Assembly (NCBI GenBank): GCA_963552605.1
Contig: CAUVKI010000051.1
Coordinates: 1 to 11,089 of the forward strand
Source of the DNA: CAUVKI01 sp963552605
GTDB taxonomy: Bacteria > Bacillota > Clostridia > Tissierellales > Peptoniphilaceae
DNA length: 11,089 nt
Reading direction: 5' to 3'
Part shown: piece after piece, positions 1-6,932 of the stretch
Layout: the number at the start of each line of letters is the position of its first letter
Position numbering within the stretch: position 1 is the first letter of the stretch
Program-made: the position numbers and the translations under genes
Notes under the pieces: generated by a model
Told to the model about the DNA's origin: nothing
Seen by the model: the letters and a program-made list of their open reading frames with translations, nothing else
Databases searched by the model: none

Positions 1-10
1 AATCTGTAAT

Positions 11-17
11 CCTCCTT
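11..17 (-). promoter_or_regulatory. Ribosome binding site of a divergent gene starting off the left edge
   Basis: Read on the minus strand this is AAGGAGG, a full-strength Shine-Dalgarno sequence. At a normal spacing of 5-10 bases its start codon would fall at or just outside position 1. It implies a minus-strand gene transcribed away from the operon that begins at 160. No coding sequence of that gene is visible and I did not find a convincing promoter for it between 18 and 110, so both the gene and its promoter remain inferred. Confidence 0.4.
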
Positions 18-131
18 GAAATTTTATTTTCGTCCAAGATTTTTTAACCACAAATACTTAATCGGATAGTTTTGTCACAACTTGAGGTTGTTTGCAAAAA
101 TTGATCTCCCCGTTTGTTCGCAAGTTTCTTA

Positions 132-140
132 TGATATAAT
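132..140 (+). promoter_or_regulatory. Extended -10 promoter of the eight-gene operon
   Basis: A consensus TATAAT at 135-140 is preceded by TG one base upstream (132-133), giving an extended -10 element. The -35 region around 112-118 is TTTGTT-like and weak, which extended -10 promoters tolerate. The expected start point near 147 leaves a leader of only about 13 bases before the TTG at 160, just enough for the ribosome binding site. It is the only promoter-like element seen before the operon, though transcription could also enter from outside. Confidence 0.5.
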
Positions 141-146
141 ACTTAC

Positions 147-155
147 AGAGGTGAT
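147..155 (+). promoter_or_regulatory. Ribosome binding site that fixes the TTG start at 160
   Basis: AGAGGTGAT pairs well with the 16S rRNA 3' end and ends 4 bases before a TTG at 160. The reading frame is open further upstream, to a TTG at 82, but that codon has no ribosome binding site and lies upstream of the -10 box. Translation from 160 also begins with the residues expected at the N-terminus of this family (ILPVILGTDVNAYGMAR). Confidence 0.7.
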
Positions 156-159
156 AAAT

Positions 160-1365
160 TTGATTTTGCCGGTTATATTGGGAACAGATGTCAATGCATA
201 TGGAATGGCGAGAATGTTCCATATGAAATATTCAGTCAAGAGTCTTTTGATCGGACAGGGGAAACTTTTTATGACCAATCATTCTTCAATTTGCAATTTG
301 GAAATAGTTCCAAATTTTTTGGAGGACGAAATTTTTAAAAGTACGTTGATTGATATCGGAAGAGAGTTTTTGAAAAACTACGAGAAGTTAATCTTGATTG
401 CCTCGTCGGACGCCTATGCCGAACTTTCAATCAAGTACAAAGATGAGCTTTCAATTTTCTTTTTTATGCCTTTTATAAAACCGAGTCTTTTGAGCAAGCT
501 CTCGAACAAAAAAGTTTTTTATGAAACGGCAAGGGAATATGGGCTTCCCTATCCTGAAACTTCGGTTATAACGAAAGATAATTACAAAGACATAAAAAAT
601 CCCTTCGGCTATCCTTCGGTGTTGAAGGCTTCTTCGAGCATTGAGTATTCAAAGATAGAGTTTGAGGGAAAGAAAAAAGCTTTTATTTTGAAAGACGACC
701 TTAATCTTAAAAGTGTTCTAAAAAAAATATACGAGAGCACTGATTACGATAAGGAAATGCTTTTGCAGGACTTCATTCCCGGAGATGACTCCAAGATGTT
801 TGTACTAAATGCCTATGTCAATAAGAGTGCCGAGGTAAAAATGATGTCTCTGGGGCATGTCGTTATGGAAGACCCGACCCCTGAGCTCATAGGAAATTAC
901 TTGGCTATAGTCGGTGCGGACGGGGAAAAGGTATATCCCGTTTATAAGAGATTTCTCGAAAATTTGGGATATACGGGCTTTGCCAACTTTGATATGAAAT
1001 ATGATGAGAGAGATGGTATATACAAGGTCTTTGAAATAAATTTAAGACAGGGAAGAAGCAGTTTTTTTTCCGCACTGAGCGGGGCGAACTTGGCACAAGC
1101 CGTGACGGATGACGCATTGGATAATCGGAATTATATGATAGTCGGAAGTGAAGATTTTTTATGGCTTGGAGCCGAAGCTGAAACCATTTTAAAGTATGTC
1201 AGGGACGACAGCTTAAAAGAGAAAATGGAAAGATTGATTTTTGAGGGGAAGTGTCAAACTACCCTGACTTATGAAGCCGATGAGAATTTTATCAGAGACA
1301 GGGCTGTAAAAAAGTATTATGACGCATACGATGAGAGATTTAATAAATTTTTTGTGGAGAAATGA
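160..1365 (+). CDS. ATP-grasp carboxylate-amine ligase, possible peptidoglycan cross-bridge D-amino acid ligase
   Basis: This 401-aa protein has an ATP-grasp layout. A pre-ATP-grasp nucleotide-fold segment comes first (PVILGTDVNAYGMAR near the N-terminus). A central ATP-binding lobe follows, with a lysine in YPSVLKAS and an LLQDFIPGDD segment. The metal-binding E-x-N triad is at E292-N294, within FEINLRQGRS. Members are annotated as carboxylate-amine ligases and couple a carboxylate to an amine through an acyl phosphate. From memory, the N-terminus resembles the D-aspartate ligase of Enterococcus faecium, which adds D-Asp to the peptidoglycan stem lysine. The FemAB-like gene starting one base after its stop codon supports a cross-bridge role. 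The substrate (D-Asp, D-Glu or another) cannot be read from sequence. The start is TTG at 160, chosen for its ribosome binding site. The family call is strong; the cell-wall role is inference. Confidence 0.8.
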   Translation: MILPVILGTDVNAYGMARMFHMKYSVKSLLIGQGKLFMTNHSSICNLEIVPNFLEDEIFKSTLIDIGREFLKNYEKLILIASSDAYAELSIKYKDELSIFFFMPFIKPSLLSKLSNKKVFYETAREYGLPYPETSVITKDNYKDIKNPFGYPSVLKASSSIEYSKIEFEGKKKAFILKDDLNLKSVLKKIYESTDYDKEMLLQDFIPGDDSKMFVLNAYVNKSAEVKMMSLGHVVMEDPTPELIGNYLAIVGADGEKVYPVYKRFLENLGYTGFANFDMKYDERDGIYKVFEINLRQGRSSFFSALSGANLAQAVTDDALDNRNYMIVGSEDFLWLGAEAETILKYVRDDSLKEKMERLIFEGKCQTTLTYEADENFIRDRAVKKYYDAYDERFNKFFVEK

Positions 1366-1366
1366 T

Positions 1367-2374
1367 ATGCCGTTAGCTATCAGTGATGAACAAAAGAAAA
1401 AGTACAATGACTTCGTGAGAAGTTCACCCTATGGAAAATGCTCTCAGGATTTGGAGTGGGCAAGAGTTAAGAGCGGTTGGGACTGCGATGCGGTTTATAT
1501 CGAAGATGAAGGAAGAATTTCAGCGGCGATGACCATCCTTTCAGTAAACTCCGTTTCGGGAAAAAAACTTTTATACGCAAATCGTGCTCCGGTTTGTGAT
1601 TTTTATGATGTGGATTTAGTCAAAAAGCTTTTAGATGAAGCGGGATCGGTAATTGAAAAGTACGACGCTTTTTTATTGAGATTGGATCCGGAAATTCCCT
1701 ACGACAAACAACTTATTGAACGGTATAGAAAGCTTGGATTTGTATTTAGGGAAAGAGAAGCGGACATTCACTCTTTCATACAACCCAGATATGATATGCT
1801 CCTTAAGCTTGAGGGGAGGACGGAGGAAGAAGTCTTTAAGTCCTTTCACAAAAAGACCGGATATAACATTCGATTGGCTGAAAGAAAAGGTGTTTCAACC
1901 TCTTATGTATCGCAAAGCGACGGAGAGAAGGCGCTTTCAAATGCAATAGATATTTTTTTCGAGCTTACGGAGATAATGGCAAGGCGTCAAGGGATTACTC
2001 ATCGTCCTAAAAGTTATTTTCAGAGGCTTTTTGAAGCGTTTGAAAATTCGAGAGTATATCTTTCGGAGTATAACGGAGAAGTATTATCCGCCGCTTTGGC
2101 AGTTCCCTACGGCTCAAAGCTTTTTTATATGTATGGAGCAAGCGGAAACAATGAGAGAAATCGTATGCCGAATTTTCAGATGCAATGGGAGATGATTAAG
2201 TGGGCAATAAGTTCGGGAATGAAAGAATATGATTTCGGCGGAGTTTTCAAGCTGGATGATAGTGACGGGCTTTACAGGTTTAAGAGAGGTTTTTGCAAAG
2301 AACATACGGAATGGATAGGAGAGCTTGATTTGGTGTTTGACGACGAGGCATATAAAGAGTTTTTAAAAAAGTGA
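1367..2374 (+). CDS. FemA/FemB/MurM-family peptidoglycan bridge aminoacyl ligase
   Basis: A 335-aa protein with the paired GNAT-like fold of Fem ligases, which use aminoacyl-tRNA to attach amino acids to the stem lysine of lipid II or nascent peptidoglycan at the inner face of the membrane. Visible family marks are an N-terminal SSPYGKCSQDLEWARVK segment and a central KKTGYNIRLAERKGV segment. The C-terminal half has FYMYGAS, MPNFQMQWEMIKWA and YDFGGVFKLDDSDGLYRFK, followed by a GF motif. Length fits FemX/MurM-type proteins that lack a long coiled-coil insert. ATG at 1367 is preferred because GGAG at 1356-1359 is well placed; an upstream in-frame start would overlap the ligase gene without a clear binding site. 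Its tight coupling to the ATP-grasp ligase suggests the two build one cross-bridge. Which amino acid it transfers is not evident. Confidence 0.85.
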   Translation: MPLAISDEQKKKYNDFVRSSPYGKCSQDLEWARVKSGWDCDAVYIEDEGRISAAMTILSVNSVSGKKLLYANRAPVCDFYDVDLVKKLLDEAGSVIEKYDAFLLRLDPEIPYDKQLIERYRKLGFVFREREADIHSFIQPRYDMLLKLEGRTEEEVFKSFHKKTGYNIRLAERKGVSTSYVSQSDGEKALSNAIDIFFELTEIMARRQGITHRPKSYFQRLFEAFENSRVYLSEYNGEVLSAALAVPYGSKLFYMYGASGNNERNRMPNFQMQWEMIKWAISSGMKEYDFGGVFKLDDSDGLYRFKRGFCKEHTEWIGELDLVFDDEAYKEFLKK

Positions 2375-2386
2375 AGGAGGGGCAAT

Positions 2387-3247
2387 ATGGAAATCGGAAA
2401 AATTTGTGTTTTGGAAATTTTGAGATTTAAAAAAGTAGGAGCTTTTTTGAACTCCAATCCTCCGGAGGGAGATGATATCCTGCTCCCCAAAAAATATCTT
2501 AAAAAGGATTGGGCTGTGGGAAGTGAGGTTAAGGTTTTTATATATAAGGACTCCTCGGACCGTCCGGTGGCGACCACGGAAAAACCTTTGCTTGAAGTGG
2601 GAAGAATGGGATTTTTGAAAGTTGCGGATAAAACCAAAATAGGTTATTTTTTGGATATAGGATTGGAAAGAGATGTTCTTTTGCCTTTTTCGGAGTCAAT
2701 CGGAAAAATAGACATAGGAAGAAAGGTTTTTGTCTATCTTTATGTTGATAAATCGGAAAGGCTTGCGGCTACGATGAAAGTAAAAGGCAAACTGCTTCCA
2801 AATGAACTATATAAGGAAAATGATGAGGTATTCGGCGTTATATATTCAATTCACCCCGAATACGGAGCATTTGTTGCGGTTAATAACAAATACGATGCGC
2901 TTCTTCCGAATGATGAGATGTTCGGAATATTTGAAGTCGGAGATGAATTGGGATTTAGAGTTTCGCAAGTCAGAGAGGACGGAAAGATTAAACTGACTCT
3001 CAGAGAGAGAAAAAATATTCAAATGTCAAAGGATCAGGAAAAAATTTGGGCAGCTTTGGAAAGGGCGGGAGGAGTTCTTTCAATAGGAGATAAGAGTGAG
3101 CCTAAACTCATCAAGGACAAGCTCCAAATGAGCAAGTCCGATTTCAAGCGGGCAATAGGGGGACTTTACAAACAAAGGCTTATTGTGCCCAGTGATTTTG
3201 AGATTAAGAGAACTGAAAGCGGAGGTTTTAATGTTAAAGGCAATTGA
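2387..3247 (+). CDS. cvfB: CvfB-like S1-domain RNA-binding protein with C-terminal winged helix
   Basis: The 286-aa protein matches the CvfB/YitL family in length and layout. Three S1-like beta-barrel repeats occupy roughly residues 1-65, 66-135 and 136-210. Typical S1 strands include VGAFLNSNPPEGDDILLPKK, KIGYFLDIGLERDVLLPFSE, and EYGAFVAVNNKYDALLPNDE followed by VREDGKIKLTLRE. A winged-helix segment closes the protein (about 220-280, with PKLIKDKLQMSKSDFKRAIG). CvfB binds RNA and affects virulence-factor expression in Staphylococcus aureus; its general role elsewhere is poorly defined. AAGGAGGGG directly precedes the ATG with ideal spacing. The gene lies 12 bases after the Fem gene and its 3' end overlaps the next gene by 17 bases, so translation of the two is probably coupled. 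Family assignment is firm; a specific RNA target is unknown. Confidence 0.85.
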   Translation: MEIGKICVLEILRFKKVGAFLNSNPPEGDDILLPKKYLKKDWAVGSEVKVFIYKDSSDRPVATTEKPLLEVGRMGFLKVADKTKIGYFLDIGLERDVLLPFSESIGKIDIGRKVFVYLYVDKSERLAATMKVKGKLLPNELYKENDEVFGVIYSIHPEYGAFVAVNNKYDALLPNDEMFGIFEVGDELGFRVSQVREDGKIKLTLRERKNIQMSKDQEKIWAALERAGGVLSIGDKSEPKLIKDKLQMSKSDFKRAIGGLYKQRLIVPSDFEIKRTESGGFNVKGN

Positions 3248-3755
3248 TGTGAACTGTGAAACGGTTGAGATGATGATTTTCTTTTGGGAATCCGTGGTTG
3301 CAAGAGAAAAAGTTGCGGATTCATATATGATTGAGCTTGCAAATCGCAAGGAGATGACGCCTCTTTATGGGGAAGATTTCAGTGAGGACTCGGTAAGAAA
3401 AGTACTTTCCGCTATGGTGAACAGGGAACTCTTAAACGGTGCGACAAAAAAAGAGTCAAGATTTTGGAGCAACAATATGTGGATGACCGAAGATCTTGAC
3501 TTTATGAGGGAGATGGTGGCTCCCGTGAAAACCGTAAATTTTGATTTCTTAAAGGAAGAATTTACAGGTGAAACAAAATTTGAACAAATTGAAGTTCGCT
3601 TTATCCCGGGACATATAGAAAGTTTCTATGAAAAGGACAATGTGCTTACAGTGAATTTCTTTTCATTGAGATCTGATTTTTCCGGAGGTTTCAATATCGG
3701 GGATAAGCCTTTTAAGGAAGCCGTGGCGGAAAAGATTAGAATTTTATCTTCATAA
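3231..3755 (+). CDS. Conserved protein of unknown function overlapping cvfB
   Basis: A 174-aa soluble acidic protein that I do not firmly recognise. The N-terminal half looks helical (CETVEMMIFFWESVVAREKVADSY, then DSVRKVLSAMVNRELLNGA). A tryptophan-rich stretch RFWSNNMWMTEDLDFM follows. The C-terminal half, from about residue 105, looks like beta strands (FEQIEVRFIPGH, NVLTVNFFSL). It has no signal peptide or membrane segment and one cysteine. A vague memory links the FFWESV/VRKVLSA/NNMWM pattern to proteins labelled 'TDE2712 family', but this needs a profile search. GGAGG at 3221-3225, inside the end of cvfB, fixes the ATG at 3231 and gives a 17-base overlap. It is clearly a real gene from its operon position, start site and codon use. 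A function linked to CvfB is only suggested by the overlap. Confidence 0.75.
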   Translation: MLKAIDVNCETVEMMIFFWESVVAREKVADSYMIELANRKEMTPLYGEDFSEDSVRKVLSAMVNRELLNGATKKESRFWSNNMWMTEDLDFMREMVAPVKTVNFDFLKEEFTGETKFEQIEVRFIPGHIESFYEKDNVLTVNFFSLRSDFSGGFNIGDKPFKEAVAEKIRILSS

Positions 3756-3773
3756 AAAATTTGAGGTGTTTTG

Positions 3774-4946
3774 ATGAAAATTTTAATCACATCTGAATGG
3801 TATAGACCCGTGGTGAACGGTGTGGTCAGAAGTATTTTAAACCTGAAAAAGCAGCTTATTAAAATGGGGCATGAGGTTAAGGTGCTTACAATGAGCCCGA
3901 TGTTTCGCTCATACAAAAGCGGAGATGTTTATTATATAGCATCTCTTAGCTTTAATCGCTTTTATCCCGAGGCAAGACAGGCGGGAATTGCGGGTATTCC
4001 CCTAATAAGGGAACTTATTCGCTGGAAACCGGATGTCATTCACAGTCAGACGGAATTTTCGAGCTTTTTCTATGCCAGATTTATCCAGAAGCGAACGAAT
4101 GCCGCTCATGTGCATACTTATCATACCATATACGAGGATTACACCCACTATTTTTCCCCGTCCAAGCGTGTGGGAAAATTCGAGGCTGCAATTTTTACAA
4201 AAAAAGTATTGTCAAAGATTTCAAAAGTCATAACTCCCACAAAAAAAACCAAGGCTTTGCTTGAAGATTACGGAGTGAAACCTGAAATAGTCGTAGTACC
4301 TACGGGACTTGAACTTGAAAAATTCAAAAAGAAATTGACCGCTTCAGAGCGAACCGATAAAAAAGACAAGTTAAATATCGGAGAAGAAAAAATTGTTGCA
4401 ATCTTTTTGGGAAGGCTTGCAAAGGAAAAGAATTTTGAAGAAGTCTTTTCGCTTATAAAGAATGAAAAGGATATAGTCTTTCTGATAGTCGGAGACGGAC
4501 CCTATAGAGATCATTTGGAAAAGCTTTCGGTGAAAATGCAGATGGATGACAGGGTTGTCTTTACGGGAATGGTAGTGCCGGAAGAGGTGGTTGACTATTA
4601 TAAGATTGCAGATTTTTTTGTATCCGCATCTATGAGTGAAACACAGGGACTTACTTATATAGAAGCTTTGGCTTCGGGACTTCCCGTAATTGCGAGAAAA
4701 GACCCTTGCCTTGAGGGAGTTGTTAAAGACGGAACGAATGGTTTCCTCTATGAAACGGATACGGAGTTTTACGATAAATTGAATAGGTTTAAATCAGATC
4801 AGGACTTGAGAAATCAGATGTCAAAAGAGGCTGTCAAGGCATCTTGGAAATTTTCCGCACAGAATTTTGCAAAAGCGGTTTTTTCCGTGTATGAAAAAGC
4901 CGTAATCCACAATAGAAAAAATATGAGCAAGAGGAATAAAAAATGA
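3774..4946 (+). CDS. GT4 glycosyltransferase, likely diacylglycerol glucosyltransferase
   Basis: A 390-aa GT-B fold enzyme of glycosyltransferase family 4. The N-terminal acceptor domain starts MKILITSEWYRPVVNGVVRS, with the N-G-V loop at residues 15-17. It contains HSQTEFSSFFYARF and HVHTYHTIYEDYTHYF, typical of the bacterial diacylglycerol glucosyltransferase subgroup. The C-terminal nucleotide-sugar domain begins near residue 200 (AIFLGRLAKEKN, IVGDGPYRDHLE). It carries the retaining-enzyme E-x7-E motif at E289 and E297 (SETQGLTYIEALASG). A lysine/arginine-rich tail suggests membrane association. Such enzymes put glucose on diacylglycerol, making glycolipids that can anchor lipoteichoic acid; the sugar donor is not provable here. 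ATG at 3774 lies 5 bases after GAGGTG; a TTG at 3771 is too close to it. The stop codon overlaps the next start (ATGA). Confidence 0.85.
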   Translation: MKILITSEWYRPVVNGVVRSILNLKKQLIKMGHEVKVLTMSPMFRSYKSGDVYYIASLSFNRFYPEARQAGIAGIPLIRELIRWKPDVIHSQTEFSSFFYARFIQKRTNAAHVHTYHTIYEDYTHYFSPSKRVGKFEAAIFTKKVLSKISKVITPTKKTKALLEDYGVKPEIVVVPTGLELEKFKKKLTASERTDKKDKLNIGEEKIVAIFLGRLAKEKNFEEVFSLIKNEKDIVFLIVGDGPYRDHLEKLSVKMQMDDRVVFTGMVVPEEVVDYYKIADFFVSASMSETQGLTYIEALASGLPVIARKDPCLEGVVKDGTNGFLYETDTEFYDKLNRFKSDQDLRNQMSKEAVKASWKFSAQNFAKAVFSVYEKAVIHNRKNMSKRNKK

Positions 4947-5404
4947 ATCTTGTGTTTGTAGAACCTCAAAATCCTTTAAATGTGGGAGCGGTCGGAAGAA
5001 CTTGTGTCCTTACGGATTCTTCGCTTCATCTGGTAAGACCGTTCGGTTTTTCTCTAAATCCCAAGCTTTTAAAAGGAGCTGCAATGGATTATTGGGAAAA
5101 GGTTGATTATAAAGTTTATGATGACTTTGAAGAATTTTTGAATAAAAATTCGGGAGCGAGATTTTTTCTCGCAACAACCAAGGCGAAAAAATTATATACT
5201 GATTTCCTGTATGAAAAAGATGACTTTTTTCTCTTCGGTTCGGAATCACACGGGTTATCAAAAGAAATTTTGGAGGATTTTTCCGACAGTCAAATAAGAA
5301 TACCTATGACACCCTCTATAAAGCGTTCTCTAAATGTTGCAACCTCCGCAGCAATAATACTATATGAAGCTTTAAGACAGCAGAAATTTCTAGGATATGA
5401 CTAG
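4943..5404 (+). CDS. trmL: tRNA (cytidine(34)-2'-O)-methyltransferase
   Basis: A 153-aa SPOUT-class methyltransferase of the size usual for TrmL. It methylates the ribose 2'-OH of the wobble base C34 or cmnm5U34 in tRNA-Leu isoacceptors using SAM. All three trefoil-knot motifs are visible: motif 1 (NPLNVGAVGRTC near residues 10-21), motif 2 (FLFGSESHGLSKE near 93-105) and motif 3 (IRIPMTPSIKRSLNVATSAAIILYEALRQQ near 114-145). The protein is the minimal catalytic knot without an N-terminal RNA-binding domain, as expected for TrmL. It overlaps the glycosyltransferase stop codon in an ATGA arrangement with AGAGGA upstream, so it is translationally coupled. Confidence 0.9.
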   Translation: MNLVFVEPQNPLNVGAVGRTCVLTDSSLHLVRPFGFSLNPKLLKGAAMDYWEKVDYKVYDDFEEFLNKNSGARFFLATTKAKKLYTDFLYEKDDFFLFGSESHGLSKEILEDFSDSQIRIPMTPSIKRSLNVATSAAIILYEALRQQKFLGYD

Positions 5405-5413
5405 GAGAGGGTA

Positions 5414-6913
5414 ATGTTTTTTTTATATGCAACGGAATTTTTTTCAGGTATGTCCGTTATGGCTGCGGAGCTGGGAGCGTCCAGATTTCTTGCCCCCTAT
5501 TTCAGTTCCTCACAAATTGTTTGGACCGTGATAATAGGTATGATTATGATTGCCATGAGCATAGGAAATTTGATGGGCGGAAAGATGGCGGACAGAGCCT
5601 TAGACCCTTCTCGCCTTTATTTTTTTCTGGGAATTTCGGGAGTATGGCTTGCGGCAATACCCATAATTGGAAAATATGTTATAGCTTTCTCCGCCTTGAT
5701 TGCAGGAATTTTTTTCTCAAAGGCTTTTTTGGCTTTCGCCACTTGGTTATCTTGCGTACTTCTGTTTGTGCCGCCGCTTCTGCTTATGGGAATGACCACC
5801 CCTTGTCTTGTGAAATTTGCAGTGTCTGACCTTAAAGATACGGGAAAAATTACGGGAAAACTTTCAGCCATCCAGACGATAGGCTCGATAATAGGAACTT
5901 TTGTACCCACTTTTTTCACCATTCCCTCGTTCGGAACGAAACTCACATTTGTAATTTTTGCATTCATACTGGGAACTATATCAGCCATATTTTTTTTCAA
6001 AAAAGGCGAGCATAAAATAAGAGCCGTAATATTTTTGGCGACAATTATAGCTTGCGGAATTATGAGCAAAAATATTTCCTATTCTTTTTCAAAAACTCAA
6101 ACCGTATATGAAGACGAGTCAATTTATAATTACTTGAGAGTGGACGAAACAGATAATTCGGTAATACTTTCCACTCATATTTTTTTCGGGGTGCAGAGCA
6201 TTTGGAAAAAACACGAGGAGTTTACGGGTATGTACTACGATGTTGCTTTAGCCGCACCGTATATGTCCGAGAACTTTAAGTCCGCTTTGATTTTGGGAAA
6301 CGGTACGGGTACTTATGCTTCGCTTCTTCAAAAACATTTTCCCTATGCAAAGATTGACGGGGTTGAAATAGACGAAAAGATTGCAGGGCTTTCAAAAAAA
6401 TACTTTGCAATGCCCGAGAAAATAAATGTGATGATTAGAGACGGAAGAGCCGCTCTTAAAAGTCTTGGAAAATATGATGTGATAATGGTCGATACCTATC
6501 GCGATATCACAATTCCCTTTGAACTCTCAACGGTCGAATTTTTTAGAGAAGTAAAGACTCATTTGAACGACGGAGGTGTGGTCGTAATGAATATGAATAT
6601 GAGAGGTGAGATAAACGAGCACTTAACAGACACCATCAATAGCGTCTTTGAATACTGCTACAGTGCGGAGAGTGTTGGAAACATCGAGGTGTTTGCTACG
6701 GATTTTTCAAAGGCAAAGGAGCGTTTTAAAAAATCCTCGGAAGCGTTTCCTTATCTTAAGAAAATTTCATTGAGCGTTCCAAAGACGGGAGAAAAAATTC
6801 TCACCGACGACTGCGCTCCTGTGGAGCTTTTGGGAATGGAGGCGTTGCACGATATAGTTCAAACTGAACTTGAGGGATTAAAAGGAAAAAATTTAACGGA
6901 ACTTTTCAAATAA
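5414..6913 (+). CDS. Membrane protein fused to a spermidine-synthase-like domain
   Basis: A 499-aa two-part protein. Residues 1 to about 225 are hydrophobic, with roughly seven or eight membrane helices including TVIIGMIMIAMSIGNLMGG, LLFVPPLLLMGMTTP and LTFVIFAFILGTISAIFFF. Residues from about 240 form a cytosolic Rossmann-type domain of the polyamine synthase family. It has a G-x-G-x-G loop at G295-G299, an acidic VEID (317-320) expected to contact the nucleoside of (decarboxylated) SAM, and VDTYRD (D360) followed by IPFELSTVEFF, the usual active-site segment. Such fusions are often annotated 'fused MFS/spermidine synthase'; their true substrate is mostly unknown and polyamine synthesis should not be assumed. 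GGAGAGGG precedes the ATG by a few bases. The following gene handles sulfur amino acids, a loose thematic link through SAM chemistry. Confidence 0.8.
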   Translation: MFFLYATEFFSGMSVMAAELGASRFLAPYFSSSQIVWTVIIGMIMIAMSIGNLMGGKMADRALDPSRLYFFLGISGVWLAAIPIIGKYVIAFSALIAGIFFSKAFLAFATWLSCVLLFVPPLLLMGMTTPCLVKFAVSDLKDTGKITGKLSAIQTIGSIIGTFVPTFFTIPSFGTKLTFVIFAFILGTISAIFFFKKGEHKIRAVIFLATIIACGIMSKNISYSFSKTQTVYEDESIYNYLRVDETDNSVILSTHIFFGVQSIWKKHEEFTGMYYDVALAAPYMSENFKSALILGNGTGTYASLLQKHFPYAKIDGVEIDEKIAGLSKKYFAMPEKINVMIRDGRAALKSLGKYDVIMVDTYRDITIPFELSTVEFFREVKTHLNDGGVVVMNMNMRGEINEHLTDTINSVFEYCYSAESVGNIEVFATDFSKAKERFKKSSEAFPYLKKISLSVPKTGEKILTDDCAPVELLGMEALHDIVQTELEGLKGKNLTELFK

Positions 6914-6932
6914 AATAAAAAAAGGAGAAAAT

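Noticed and set aside
1319..1366. An earlier start for the FemAB-like gene inside the ligase gene
   Set aside because: It would add 16 residues not expected for the family. The GGAG at 1356-1359 serves the ATG at 1367.
5617..6069. A 150-codon open frame on the minus strand
   Set aside because: It lies wholly within the membrane part of the fused protein, has no family features or binding site, and looks like a mirror of the hydrophobic coding sequence.
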